From NCBI RefSeq assembly GCF_003075525.1, contig NZ_QDDR01000003.1, positions 1-64,000 of the forward strand: a stretch of DNA of 64,000 nucleotides, written 5' to 3'. Made by a program: the position numbers and the translations under genes. This document shows, one piece after another, positions 44,823 to 52,846 of the stretch; within the stretch, counting starts at the first letter, position 1, and the number at the start of each line of letters is the position of its first letter. This stretch comes from Pararhodobacter aggregans (GTDB taxonomy: Bacteria; Pseudomonadota; Alphaproteobacteria; Rhodobacterales; Rhodobacteraceae). Below the pieces are notes generated by a model. That model saw only the letters and a list, made by a program, of their open reading frames with translations. It ran no database searches and was not told the origin of the DNA.

Positions 44823-45325
44823 TCCCAAAGGCCCTCGGGCGGGTCAGCGATGATCCGGCCCGCCGCCAGATCGACCGTCGGCACCACCGCCAGGGTGAAG
44901 GGCAGCAGCGCATTGCCCTTGCCGGGGCGCTGGATCTCCAGAATGTCGCCGGCGCCGTGGTTCAAGACGGCGCTCACCCGCCCCAGGACGGCGCCGCCGG
45001 TGTCCAGCACCGTCAGCCCGATCAGGTCGGCGTGATAGAATTCGTCGTCGGGCAGCGCCGGCAGGCGCTCGCGGTCGGCGAACAGCCGCAGGCCCTTCAG
45101 CGCCTCGGCTTCCTCGCGCGTGTCGATACCGGAAAGACGGGCCGAGAACCCGTTCGGGATCGCCTGCCCAAGCCGCACCGAGAACTGGCGCGTGTCATCC
45201 TCGGACCAGAGCGGCGCATAGGCGGCAATCGCCTCGGGCTGGGCGCAGAAGGACTTCAGCCGCACCTCGCCGCGGACCCCGAAGGCCCCGGCGATCGCTC
45301 CCACACAGACCCGGTCACTGGCCAC
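44819..45325 (-). CDS. rimM: 16S rRNA processing protein RimM
   Basis: A 168-residue protein that helps mature the 30S head and binds S19. It starts with GTG ([20 protein letters not shown] in the first 25 residues), then has [40 protein letters not shown] and the PRC-barrel C-terminus [19 protein letters not shown]. The start lies at the tail of a GATATTT-tailed element whose AAGATGAAGGGGG supplies the ribosome-binding region. It is coupled to trmD. Confidence 0.94.
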   Translation of the reverse strand: MASDRVCVGAIAGAFGVRGEVRLKSFCAQPEAIAAYAPLWSEDDTRQFSVRLGQAIPNGFSARLSGIDTREEAEALKGLRLFADRERLPALPDDEFYHADLIGLTVLDTGGAVLGRVSAVLNHGAGDILEIQRPGKGNALLPFTLAVVPTVDLAAGRIIADPPEGLWE

Positions 45326-45337
45326 GTGCCGCCCCCT

Positions 45338-45448
45338 TCATCTTCGTTCTGAAAATATCCTCAGGGGGGTCCGGGGGGCAGAATGCCCCCCGGCCGGTCG
45401 CCCGAGGGCTCGGCGCCGGAGGCGTCGCGGCCGAGGGCGAAACCCCTG
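45338..45448 (-). repeat. GATATTT-tailed intergenic element, copy 5
   Basis: On the minus strand: AGGGGTTTCGCCCTCG head, GGCCGCGACGCCTCCGGCGCC middle, CGGGCGACC, hairpin GGGGGGCATTCTGCCCCCC, GGACCCCCCTGAGGATATTT and tail CAGAACGAAGATGAAGG. It lies inside the rpsP-rimM transcription unit, and its tail forms the region directly before the rimM GTG start. Confidence 0.75.
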
Positions 45449-45455
45449 CCCGGCC

Positions 45456-45803
45456 TTATTCGGCCGATTCGGCCTTGGCGGCGCGCTCTTTGGCGCGTTC
45501 CACGGCTTTCTTCCCCGGCTGGCCCTTGTTGGGGTTGTTGCGCTCGGTCTTGGCGCGGAGCCCCGCGGCTTCCAGGAAGCGCACGATGCGGTCGGTCGGC
45601 TGGGCGCCGCGGTCCAGCCAGAACTGGACGCGCTCGGCATCCATCTTCACGCGCTCTTCGCTGTCCTTGGCGACCAGCGGGTTGTAGGTGCCGACCTTCT
45701 CCAGGAAACGGCCGTCGCGCGGCATGCGGGAATCGCAGACGACGATGGCGTAGAAGGGGCGCTTGTTCGAACCGCCACGGGCGAGACGGATTTTGGTAGC
45801 CAT
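45456..45803 (-). CDS. rpsP: 30S ribosomal protein S16
   Basis: A 115-residue S16. The conserved core is [40 protein letters not shown], and [20 protein letters not shown]. The last 35 residues are an Ala/Lys-rich extension common in alphaproteobacterial S16. The ATG at 45803 is fixed by AAGGAGATCCAACC directly upstream; the residues before it are not conserved. rimM follows 131 bp downstream, with a repeat element between the two. Confidence 0.97.
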   Translation of the reverse strand: MATKIRLARGGSNKRPFYAIVVCDSRMPRDGRFLEKVGTYNPLVAKDSEERVKMDAERVQFWLDRGAQPTDRIVRFLEAAGLRAKTERNNPNKGQPGKKAVERAKERAAKAESAE

Positions 45804-45860
45804 GGTTGGATCTCCTTTGAATGGCTGGTCAGGCGGACCCAACGGGCCGCCACTTCGGGG

Positions 45861-46157
45861 TCAGTGCTGCAACCTCTCGTGGTGACGGATCACCTCCGAG
45901 ATGATGAAGGTCAGGAATTTCTTGGCGAATTCCGGGTCGAGGTCGGCCTCTTTGGCCAACCATTCCAGCCGCTCGATCTGCCGCGCCTCGCGCGAGGGAT
46001 CGGACGGGGGAAGGGCGTGTTCCGCCTTCAGCTTGCCCACCGCCTGGGTGTGCTTGAAGCGTTCGGCGAGGGTATAGACGAGGATCGCATCGAGCCGGTC
46101 GATGCTTTCGCGGTGGCCGCGCAGCAGGTCGTCGGCGCGTTGGGAATCGTCGGTCAT
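45861..46157 (-). CDS. Chorismate mutase (AroQ class)
   Basis: A 98-residue all-alpha chorismate mutase. The AroQ fingerprint is visible: RESIDRLDAILVYTLAERFK, HTQAVGKLKAEHALPPSDPS, REARQIERLEWLAKEADLDP and a C-terminal FAKKFLTFIISEVIRHHERL. It converts chorismate to prephenate for phenylalanine and tyrosine. It is coupled to the GNAT gene upstream by ATGA and lies just before rpsP on the same strand. Chorismate mutase at this site is seen in other Rhodobacteraceae. Confidence 0.93.
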   Translation of the reverse strand: MTDDSQRADDLLRGHRESIDRLDAILVYTLAERFKHTQAVGKLKAEHALPPSDPSREARQIERLEWLAKEADLDPEFAKKFLTFIISEVIRHHERLQH

Positions 46158-46777
46158 GCGGGCCTCCGGGCCGTCGTTGCGGGCGGGTTTGCGGGCGAGG
46201 TTGCGTGGCGGGGCGCGCGGGGCGCCCCGGTCGGGTGATGGCGCCAGACCTCGCAGCCGTCGTGGCTGGCCACGGGCTCGGCGCCCAGGCGTCGCGCCAG
46301 CGCGCGCGAGCGGGCGTTGTCGGGCGCGACATAGCTGACCAGCGTGGTCAGGCGCAGCGGGCCCCAGGCATGGGCCAGCACCGCCTGCGCCGCTTCCTGC
46401 GCCAGGCCCTGCCCCTCATGCGCGTCGGACAGGAACCAGCCGAGTTCCGGCTCCAGATCCCCCGGCTCGAAGCCGATCAGGACGAAGCCCGCCGTTTCGC
46501 CAGCCTGCGTTTCCAGCGTCCAGATGCCGTGGCCGCGCAGCAGCCACAGGCTGACCAGCCGGCACCAGTCGTCCCAGGCATCGGCCCGGGTCAGGACCTC
46601 GCCCATCGGCTCGGCGCGGGGGCCGGTCAGGATCGCGGCATAGACCGGGAAATCCTCGAGCCGCGGGGCGCGCAGCACCAGCCGCTCGGTGCGCAGCACC
46701 GGGACCCTTGCGGCGATCGCCTGCGCCAGGTCCTGCGCGGGTCCGGGGATCGGCGTCTCGTGCGGGGCGGCGATCAT
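46154..46777 (-). CDS. GNAT N-acetyltransferase, array member 1
   Basis: A 207-residue RimJ/RimL-type acetyltransferase. [20 protein letters not shown] is the N-terminal motif. The acetyl-CoA loop is FLSDAHEGQGLAQEAAQAVL (Q-x-x-G-x-A form), followed by YVAPDNARSRALARRLGA. A WRHHPTG segment then leads into a Pro/Arg-rich tail. Family members acetylate ribosomal proteins or small molecules; substrate unknown. It starts MIAAPHETPI and overlaps both neighbours by ATGA. It is the most diverged of the four. Confidence 0.9.
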   Translation of the reverse strand: MIAAPHETPIPGPAQDLAQAIAARVPVLRTERLVLRAPRLEDFPVYAAILTGPRAEPMGEVLTRADAWDDWCRLVSLWLLRGHGIWTLETQAGETAGFVLIGFEPGDLEPELGWFLSDAHEGQGLAQEAAQAVLAHAWGPLRLTTLVSYVAPDNARSRALARRLGAEPVASHDGCEVWRHHPTGAPRAPRHATSPANPPATTARRPA

Positions 46778-47331
46778 GCGTAGGCCTCCATCCCGGCGCC
46801 CTGCGTGTCCGCAGCGGGGTGGCGCCAGATGCCGGCGGGGCCGAATTGCGCATGGGTGACGCTGCTTTCGCGGATGCAGCCCAGCCGGATGGCCAGCGCC
46901 TCGGAGCGGGTGTTGCCGTCGAGGATCAGGCTGATGGCGCTGGTCCAGCCCAGCGCCTCATAAGCCCAGGTCCGGGCCGCCAGCGCGGCTTCGGTCGCGA
47001 TGCCGCGGCCCTCGCCCTGCCAGAGGGTCCAGGCGATCTCGGGCTCGGGCCAGCCTTCGGGGAAGAAGGGCCCGGTGGTGCCCAGCGCTTCGCCGGTCGC
47101 CTTGTCCTCGATCACGAAGACACCGTAGCCGCGCAGCACCCAATGCCCCACCACATGGCCAAAGGCCCGCCAGGCGAGGTTGCGGTCCATCGGCCCGCCG
47201 GTGAAGCGCGCGCGCTCGCTGGCCAGATAGGCGGCGTAGGCGTCGAAATCCGTGGCGCGGGGCGCGCGCAGCACCAGCCGCGGCGTCTCCAGCCGCGGCA
47301 CCAGCGCCTCGAAGCTCTGCGACAGGCTCAT
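46774..47331 (-). CDS. GNAT N-acetyltransferase, array member 2
   Basis: A 185-residue RimJ/RimL-type acetyltransferase. It has [60 protein letters not shown] and GNTRSEALAIRLGCIRESSV, and ends IWRHPAADTQGAGMEAYA. Most similar to array member 3. The ATG is at 47331, overlapping member 3's stop by ATGA. Its last codons and the junction with member 1 resemble the end of the small ORF at 48367, see findings. Confidence 0.9.
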   Translation of the reverse strand: MSLSQSFEALVPRLETPRLVLRAPRATDFDAYAAYLASERARFTGGPMDRNLAWRAFGHVVGHWVLRGYGVFVIEDKATGEALGTTGPFFPEGWPEPEIAWTLWQGEGRGIATEAALAARTWAYEALGWTSAISLILDGNTRSEALAIRLGCIRESSVTHAQFGPAGIWRHPAADTQGAGMEAYA

Positions 47332-47864
47332 GCCGCGCCCCCTTCCGGGTGGCGCCAGGCGCGCACATCGTCGGTGCCCGGGGTCGGGGCCGCGGCATCG
47401 GGCGTGCAGCCCAGCCGCCGGGCCAGCGCTTCCGAGCGGGCGTTCTCCCGGTCGATGTAGCTGACGAAACGGGTCCAGCCCAAAGCCTCGCGCGCCCAGT
47501 CGCGCACGGCGCTCGCCGCCTCGAAGGCATAGCCCTTGCCCTCGGCCCCGGCATGCCAGATCGACCAGCCGATTTCCGGCTCGGGCCAGGCGGCGGGGAA
47601 CCACGGACCGGCCATGCCCAGCGCGCGGTCGTCGCCCTTGGCGGTGATGGTGAACATGCCGTAGCCGCGCAGCACCCAATGGCCGATGACATGGCCGAAG
47701 CCGCGCCAGGCCTTTTCGTCATCCATCTCGGCCGCGCGCACAAAGCGCGAGCGGTCGTCGCGGGTGAAGGCGAGGAACGCGGGCCAATCCGCCGCGACGG
47801 GCGCGCGCAGCACCAGCCGCTCGGTGGTCAGGACCGGCGTGGCCGAGAGGGTGACCGCACTCAT
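47328..47864 (-). CDS. GNAT N-acetyltransferase, array member 3
   Basis: A 178-residue acetyltransferase with the same architecture: [80 protein letters not shown] and a WRHPEGG end. Overlaps members 2 and 4 by ATGA. The strong likeness to member 2 across the full length shows they arose by tandem duplication. Confidence 0.9.
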   Translation of the reverse strand: MSAVTLSATPVLTTERLVLRAPVAADWPAFLAFTRDDRSRFVRAAEMDDEKAWRGFGHVIGHWVLRGYGMFTITAKGDDRALGMAGPWFPAAWPEPEIGWSIWHAGAEGKGYAFEAASAVRDWAREALGWTRFVSYIDRENARSEALARRLGCTPDAAAPTPGTDDVRAWRHPEGGAA

Positions 47865-48370
47865 GCCGCCCTCCGCAGATCGTGCAGGATCACCACATCG
47901 CCCGGGTCGACGCCCGGCCGCGCCGGGTCGATCACCCCGCCCAGCCTGAGGCCCAGCGCGAGGGAGCGGGTGTTGCGCGGGTCGATGATATTGACCAGAT
48001 GCTCCCAGCCGAAACGCGCCCGGGCCCAGCCCATGACCGCCCGCGCAGCCTCGGCGGCGATGCCGCGGCCCTCGGCCTCGGGCACCACGAACCAGCCCAG
48101 TTCGGTCTCGGGGAAGCCCTCGGGCTGGTAGATCCCGACATCGCCCAGATAGGCGCCGGTTTCGCGATCCTCGACCGCGAAAGGGCCGTAGCCGCGCAGC
48201 AACCAGAGCGCCGCGTCCGAAGCCCAGACCCGGTAGGCGCCCGCGCGGTCCAGCGGCCCGCCCTCATGGACCGAGCGCCCGGTGGCGAAGAATTCCGCCC
48301 AATGCTCGAAATCCGACAGCTGCGGCTGGCGCAGGATCAGGCGGTCGGTGGTCAACACGGGGGCGATCAT
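47861..48370 (-). CDS. GNAT N-acetyltransferase, array member 4
   Basis: A 169-residue acetyltransferase. [60 protein letters not shown] and [20 protein letters not shown] mark the fold. The C-terminal WRHP motif shared by the others is absent; it ends [11 protein letters not shown]. It is the first of the array, started by ATGA from a 31-codon ORF that follows ffh. Confidence 0.9.
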   Translation of the reverse strand: MIAPVLTTDRLILRQPQLSDFEHWAEFFATGRSVHEGGPLDRAGAYRVWASDAALWLLRGYGPFAVEDRETGAYLGDVGIYQPEGFPETELGWFVVPEAEGRGIAAEAARAVMGWARARFGWEHLVNIIDPRNTRSLALGLRLGGVIDPARPGVDPGDVVILHDLRRAA

Positions 48371-48462
48371 CCCCAGCCCTCCATCCCCGGCGCGCAGGCC
48401 CGCAGCCCGGCGGTGGCAGGCACCGTCGGCAGGGTCGCGCAGAGGATCAGGGCGAAGCGCAT
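48367..48462 (-). CDS. 31-codon ORF between ffh and the GNAT array
   Basis: ATG at 48462, four bases after the ffh stop, ending in an ATGA overlap with array member 4. The product is 31 residues. The first half ([19 protein letters not shown]) resembles a signal peptide. The second half ends PGMEGWG-stop, close to the AGMEAYA-stop end of array member 2, and the similarity extends at DNA level through the ATGATCGCC junction. It is likely the fused remnant of a lost upstream GNAT copy, retained because it keeps translational coupling from ffh. Whether the peptide itself does anything is unknown. Confidence 0.45.
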   Translation of the reverse strand: MRFALILCATLPTVPATAGLRACAPGMEGWG

Positions 48463-48466
48463 CGGT

Positions 48467-49969
48467 TTACCGCTTCTTGCCGAAGCCCGAGAGCCCGCCG
48501 GGCAGGCCACCACCCAGCCCCGGCAGGCCCATGCCGCGCGGCATCGCCCCGCCGCGCATGGCGGCGGAGGCGGCTTTCATCGCCTCGGGATCGGCCAGCT
48601 GCTTCTGCATCTCGGCCATGTCGGGATTCTTGCCGAACATCGACTTCATCGCCTGTTTCAGCATGCCGCCCTTGCCCATCTTCTTCATCACATCGGCCAT
48701 CTGCCGGTGCATCTTGAGCAGCTTGTTCAGCTCGGACACTTCCAGCCCGGCGCCCGCCGCGATCCGCTTCTTGCGGCTCGCCTGCAAGAGGTCGGGGTTG
48801 GCGCGTTCCTTCTTGGTCATCGACTGGATCAGGGCGATCTGGCGCTTGAGCATGCGGTCGTCGAGCCCGGCTTCCTCGGCCTGTTTCGACATCTTGGCCA
48901 TGCCGGGCATCATGCCCATGACCGATTGCATGCCGCCCATCTTCAGCATCTGGTCCAGCTGCTGACGCAGGTCGTTCATGTTGAACTGACCCTTCTGGAA
49001 GCGCTTCATCATCCGCTCGGCCTGCTCGGCCTCCAGCGTGTGCTGCGCGCGCTCGACCAGCGCCACGATGTCGCCCATGCCGAGGATGCGGCCGGCGATC
49101 CGCTCGGCCTCGAAGGTCTCCAGCGCGTCGGTCTTCTCGCCCAGACCGACGAAGCGGATCGGCTTGCCGGTGACGGCGCGCATCGACAGCGCCGCACCGC
49201 CCCGCCCGTCGCCGTCCATCCGGGTGAGGACCACGCCGGTGATGCCGACCTTGCCCTCGAATTCCGTGGCGACGTTCACCGCGTCCTGACCGGTCAAGCC
49301 GTCCACGACCAGCAGCGTCTCGCGCGGGCTGACCGCATCGCGGACCGCCTGAACCTCGTCCATCAGCACTTCGTCGATGTGCAGACGACCGGCGGTGTCC
49401 AGCAGATAGACGTCATAGCCGCCCAAAGTCGCCTGGCTCTTGGCGCGCTTGGCGATGGCGACCGCATTCTCGCCCTTGACGATCGGCAGCGTATCGACGC
49501 CGATCTGCCCGCCCAGAATCGCCAGCTGCTCCATCGCCGCCGGGCGGTTGGTGTCCAAGGACGCCATCAGCACCCGCTTGCCCTCGCGCTCCTTCAACCG
49601 GCGGGCCAGCTTGGCCGTGGTCGTGGTCTTGCCCGAGCCCTGCAGACCGACCATCAGCACCGGCGCCGGCGGGTTGTCGATCTTCAGCCGGCCCGGATCC
49701 TCGTCGCCCCGCAGGGTGGCGATCAGCTCGTCATGGACGATCTTCACCACCTGCTGGCCGGGCGTCACCGATTTGGTGACCGCCGAGCCCGTCGCCTTCT
49801 CCTGCACCCGCTTGATGAAGCTGCGCGCCACCGGCAACGAGACATCCGCCTCCAAGAGCGCCACCCGCACCTCGCGCAGGGCGGCGGTCACGTCGTCAGC
49901 CGACAGCGCGCCCGCCTTGGTGAGGCGGTCGAAGACGCCGCCAAGGCGCTCGGACAGATTCTCGAACAT
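48467..49969 (-). CDS. ffh: Signal recognition particle protein Ffh (SRP54)
   Basis: A 500-residue GTPase that binds 4.5S RNA and signal sequences and targets ribosomes to FtsY at the membrane. The N domain begins [20 protein letters not shown]. GTPase motifs are [28 protein letters not shown] and [14 protein letters not shown]. The M domain has the Met-rich [18 protein letters not shown] and ends with a Gly-rich [13 protein letters not shown] tail. The ATG at 49969 follows AAAGGACTGC. It is the first gene of the minus-strand run towards trmD, and the downstream genes start within a few bases. Confidence 0.97.
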   Translation of the reverse strand: MFENLSERLGGVFDRLTKAGALSADDVTAALREVRVALLEADVSLPVARSFIKRVQEKATGSAVTKSVTPGQQVVKIVHDELIATLRGDEDPGRLKIDNPPAPVLMVGLQGSGKTTTTAKLARRLKEREGKRVLMASLDTNRPAAMEQLAILGGQIGVDTLPIVKGENAVAIAKRAKSQATLGGYDVYLLDTAGRLHIDEVLMDEVQAVRDAVSPRETLLVVDGLTGQDAVNVATEFEGKVGITGVVLTRMDGDGRGGAALSMRAVTGKPIRFVGLGEKTDALETFEAERIAGRILGMGDIVALVERAQHTLEAEQAERMMKRFQKGQFNMNDLRQQLDQMLKMGGMQSVMGMMPGMAKMSKQAEEAGLDDRMLKRQIALIQSMTKKERANPDLLQASRKKRIAAGAGLEVSELNKLLKMHRQMADVMKKMGKGGMLKQAMKSMFGKNPDMAEMQKQLADPEAMKAASAAMRGGAMPRGMGLPGLGGGLPGGLSGFGKKR

Positions 49970-50160
49970 GGCAGTCCTTTCGGGACAGGCTTCGGGGCCA
50001 CGGGGTTCCGCACCCGTGGGCGCAACGCGCTGACGGATGGCGATCCCCGCAAAATGCGATGGGACCGGACGCGTGAGGGCATCCGGGGAATTGTCCGGCA
50101 CATAGGCCCGCAGGCCGCCCGAGTCAAGGAAATCCCCCGCCCGGGCCCGCGCCGCCTGTG

Positions 50161-50219
50161 CTTTTCATTCTGCCTGAAATACGCTCGGGGGGTCCGGGGG
50201 GCAGACGGCCCCCCGGCCT
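50161..50219 (-). repeat. GATATTT-tailed intergenic element, copy 6 (truncated)
   Basis: Only the right half is present: hairpin GGGGGGCCGTCTGCCCCCC, then GGACCCCCCGAGCGTATTTC and tail AGGCAGAATGAAAAG. The TTTCGCCCTCG head is missing. It lies between divergent ffh and the rhomboid gene, so it may touch both promoters. Confidence 0.65.
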
Positions 50220-50240
50220 ATCCACCCAGAGGACCCCCGG

Positions 50241-51059
50241 ATGTTCGCGATCGCCGACCACAACCCCACCCGCCACATCCGCTTTCCCTATGTGAACTGG
50301 GCGATCATCGCGCTCTGCACGGTGCTGTTCGTGATCCAGGTCCCCTGGCCCGATTACGCCTTCACCCCGGCCAGCCTGCACCCCGTGGGCGGGCTGAAGC
50401 CCCCCGGCGGCGGGCCCGAGGTCATGGGCCAGATGGTCAGCTACATGTTCCTGCACGCCACCTGGCTACATCTCATCGGCAACATGGTCACGCTCTGGGT
50501 GTTCGGCGACAATATCGAGGATGCGATGGGCCATTGGCGCTATCCCCTCTTCTTCATCCTCTGCGGCATGGCGGGCGCGGGGGCCGAGGCCTGGCTCTCG
50601 GCCGATCCGACGGTGCCGGTGATCGGCGCCTCGGGGGCCATCGCCGGGGTGATGGGCGCCTATCTGCTGCTGCATCCGCGCGCCAAGGTGCTGGTGCTGG
50701 TAGCCTTCCGCGTGCCCGTGCTGGCGCCTGCCGGGCTGTTCGTCGGCCTCAGCGTGGCGCTCGACGTGATCGCCGCCCTGTCCGAGATCCCGGGCGAGGT
50801 ACGGGTCGCCTTCTGGGCCCATGTCGGCGGCTTCGCGGCGGGGGCGGTGCTGATCGTGCTGATGCGCTGGCGCGACGTGCCGCTCCTCCAGCCGCCGCAG
50901 CCGCATCCCGAAGCCGGGTTCTTCGGCGCCGGCCGCTGGCTGCCCGATTTCGGCAAGGAACGCCCGGGCGGCTCGGCGCTGTGGTTCTGGGTCAAGGCCA
51001 CGGTCTTCTTCATCGTCGTCGCCGTGCTGGTCGAGACGGTGCTCGGGGGGGCCGTCTGA
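50241..51059 (+). CDS. Rhomboid family intramembrane serine protease
   Basis: A 272-residue membrane protease that cuts transmembrane substrates. It has seven predicted helices. The oxyanion helix is [13 protein letters not shown] (Asn81), the nucleophile [18 protein letters not shown] (Ser131), and the histidine [14 protein letters not shown] (His194), so the catalytic dyad is intact. A C-terminal cytoplasmic stretch of about 45 residues precedes a last helix. Substrate unknown. The stop overlaps the trhO start by one base (TGATG). Compare the inactive paralogue at 11.6 kb. Confidence 0.92.
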   Translation: MFAIADHNPTRHIRFPYVNWAIIALCTVLFVIQVPWPDYAFTPASLHPVGGLKPPGGGPEVMGQMVSYMFLHATWLHLIGNMVTLWVFGDNIEDAMGHWRYPLFFILCGMAGAGAEAWLSADPTVPVIGASGAIAGVMGAYLLLHPRAKVLVLVAFRVPVLAPAGLFVGLSVALDVIAALSEIPGEVRVAFWAHVGGFAAGAVLIVLMRWRDVPLLQPPQPHPEAGFFGAGRWLPDFGKERPGGSALWFWVKATVFFIVVAVLVETVLGGAV

Positions 51060-51970
51060 TGCCGGTCGTCGCCGCGCTTTACCATTTCGCCCGCTTCCCC
51101 GACCCCGCCGCGCTGAAGGGTCCGCTGGCCCGGCTCGGCTGTTCGCAGGGGGTGAAGGGCTCGCTCCTGCTGGCGCCCGAGGGGATCAACGGCACCATCG
51201 CCGGCCCCCGCGAGGGGATCGACGCCATGCTGACGCATATCCGCGCCCTGCCGGGCTGCGACGGGCTCGACTGGAAGGAATCATTCGCCGAGGACATGCC
51301 CTTCGGCCGCCTCAAGGTGCGCCTCAAGCGCGAGATCGTGACCATGGGCCAGCCCGGCGTCGATCCCCGCGCCCGGGTCGGCCATTATGTCGAGGCGCGG
51401 GACTGGAACGCCCTGATCAGCGCCCCCGACGTGGCCGTCATCGACACCCGCAACGATTACGAGGTCGCCATCGGCAGTTTCGAGGGCGCCGTGGACCCGG
51501 GCACCCGCTCCTTCGGCGATTTCCCGGCCTGGTGGGAGGCCAATCGCGACCGCTTCCACAACAAGCGGATCGCCATGTTCTGCACCGGCGGCATCCGCTG
51601 CGAGAAATCGACCAACTGGCTGCTGGGTCAGGGGGTCGAGGAGGTCTATCACCTCAAGGGCGGCATCCTGAAATACCTGGAAGACGTGCCCGAGGAGCAA
51701 AGCCTCTGGCAGGGCGGCTGCTTCGTCTTCGACCAGCGCGTCGCGGTGGGCCACGGGCTGAAACCCACGGGCCACGCGCTTTGCCACGCCTGCCGCCGGC
51801 CGCTCGATACCGCCGACCGGCAGCATCCGGATTACGAGGAGGGCGTGAGCTGCGCTCGCTGCATCGGGGAATACAGCGAGGACCGGCGCGAGGGCTTCCG
51901 CGAACGCCAGCGCCAGATCCGGCTGGCCGAGGCGCGGGGCGCGCGGCATCTGGGACCGGACGAGGCGTAG
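51059..51970 (+). CDS. trhO: tRNA uridine(34) hydroxylase TrhO (rhodanese family)
   Basis: A 303-residue enzyme that makes 5-hydroxyuridine at tRNA position 34. The N-terminal acylphosphatase-like domain has [20 protein letters not shown], and the rhodanese domain has [20 protein letters not shown] with the active-site loop [17 protein letters not shown] (Cys in CTGGIRC). A C-terminal Cys-rich piece ([16 protein letters not shown]) probably binds zinc. It is translationally coupled to the rhomboid gene. Its TAG stop is at the same time the start of a GTAG palindrome. Confidence 0.93.
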   Translation: MPVVAALYHFARFPDPAALKGPLARLGCSQGVKGSLLLAPEGINGTIAGPREGIDAMLTHIRALPGCDGLDWKESFAEDMPFGRLKVRLKREIVTMGQPGVDPRARVGHYVEARDWNALISAPDVAVIDTRNDYEVAIGSFEGAVDPGTRSFGDFPAWWEANRDRFHNKRIAMFCTGGIRCEKSTNWLLGQGVEEVYHLKGGILKYLEDVPEEQSLWQGGCFVFDQRVAVGHGLKPTGHALCHACRRPLDTADRQHPDYEEGVSCARCIGEYSEDRREGFRERQRQIRLAEARGARHLGPDEA

Positions 51971-52008
51971 GATGGGCCGTTCCGCGCCCCGGCGCGGGTT
52001 GGCCCATC
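51967..52008 (+). repeat. GTAG palindrome, type E (long compound hairpin)
   Basis: GTAG, whose TAG is the trhO stop codon, is followed by a two-tier hairpin. Outer arms are GATGGGCC / GGCCCATC, a symmetrical GTT/GTT internal loop follows, and the inner arms CCGCGCC / GGCGCGG enclose CC. Its outer arm matches the GATGGGC arm of the type A copies. It probably also ends the rhomboid-trhO transcript. Confidence 0.7.
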
Positions 52009-52100
52009 CCCCGCGCGGCGGTTTCGGCCGCAAGGCGGCGCTTTCCCCTGTCCGCAGCGGCCCGGGATGCCTAATTCTTGGGCAGCACCCGGAGGTCCCG

Positions 52101-52742
52101 ATGAGCGACACACCCGATCCCGCCTCGCCCCCCTGCTACGCGCATGAGATCCCGCCACCTGCGGAGCCCCTCGACTGGCGGCTCTGGCGCAAGGCCCAGC
52201 GCGAGGCGCTGCTCGCCGCCCGGCAGGCGATCCCGGCCGAGGAGCGGGCGCGGGTGGCGGCCGAAGTAGCGGGGGTGCTGGACCGGCTGATCGCGCCGGG
52301 GCCGGGGCAGATCATCAGCCTCTACTGGCCGTTCAAGGCGGAACTGGACCTGCGGAACTGGATGGCGACGGCGCAGGCGAAGGGCGCCCGGATCGCCCTG
52401 CCGCTGGTCGAGGCCAAGGGCCGCCCGCTGAAATTCCGCGAATGGTTCCCCGGCTGCGCCATGGAGCGGGGGATCTGGAACATCCTGCAACCGGCGGGAC
52501 CTGAGGAAATCACGCCGAATGTGGTGATCGCGCCTCTGGTCGGCTTCGACCCCGATGCCTACCGGCTGGGCTATGGCGGCGGGTTCTTCGACCGGACGCT
52601 GGCCGCGCTGGGGCCGGGGGTGAAGGCGGTGGGCGTGGGCCATCCCTCGGCCGCGCTCAGGACCATCCACCCGCAGCCGCATGACATCGCCATGAACGCG
52701 ATCGTCACGGGCGAAAAGGGCGTGATCCTCAACGGGTGGTGA
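52101..52742 (+). CDS. 5-formyltetrahydrofolate cyclo-ligase
   Basis: A 213-residue enzyme that converts 5-formyl-THF to 5,10-methenyl-THF with ATP. It has ALLAARQAIPAEERARVAAE near the start, IISLYWPFKAELDLRNWMAT, ALPLVEAKGRPLKFREWFPG and the ATP loop YRLGYGGGFFDRTLAAL, the family signature. The ATG at 52101 follows GGAGG. It stands between two groups of GTAG palindromes. Confidence 0.93.
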   Translation: MSDTPDPASPPCYAHEIPPPAEPLDWRLWRKAQREALLAARQAIPAEERARVAAEVAGVLDRLIAPGPGQIISLYWPFKAELDLRNWMATAQAKGARIALPLVEAKGRPLKFREWFPGCAMERGIWNILQPAGPEEITPNVVIAPLVGFDPDAYRLGYGGGFFDRTLAALGPGVKAVGVGHPSAALRTIHPQPHDIAMNAIVTGEKGVILNGW

Positions 52743-52749
52743 GCCGCTG

Positions 52750-52772
52750 GGTGGGATGAAATCCCACCCTAC
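52750..52772 (-). repeat. GTAG palindrome, type B, copy 2
   Basis: Identical 23 bases to 32656-32678, same orientation (minus). It starts eight bases after the cyclo-ligase stop. Confidence 0.75.
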
Positions 52773-52816
52773 AGGGTACGGCGCATTGAAACCCCGTATG
52801 ACAGGGCGCACAGGGC

Positions 52817-52839
52817 GTAGGGTGGGGTTCCACCCCACC
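52817..52839 (+). repeat. GTAG palindrome, type C
   Basis: GTAG followed by GGTGGGGT-TCC-ACCCCACC. It is a variant of type B in which both arms carry matching changes. It faces type B copy 2 in inverted orientation, 44 bases away, ending eight bases before the phosphate transporter stop. Confidence 0.72.
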
Positions 52840-52846
52840 TTGCGCC

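Noticed and set aside
47882-51970. A 1362-codon plus-strand frame across the GNAT array, ffh and the rhomboid gene
   Set aside because: Only its last 303 codons are real (trhO). The remainder is antisense to ffh and GNAT genes, and its composition is that of an antisense shadow.
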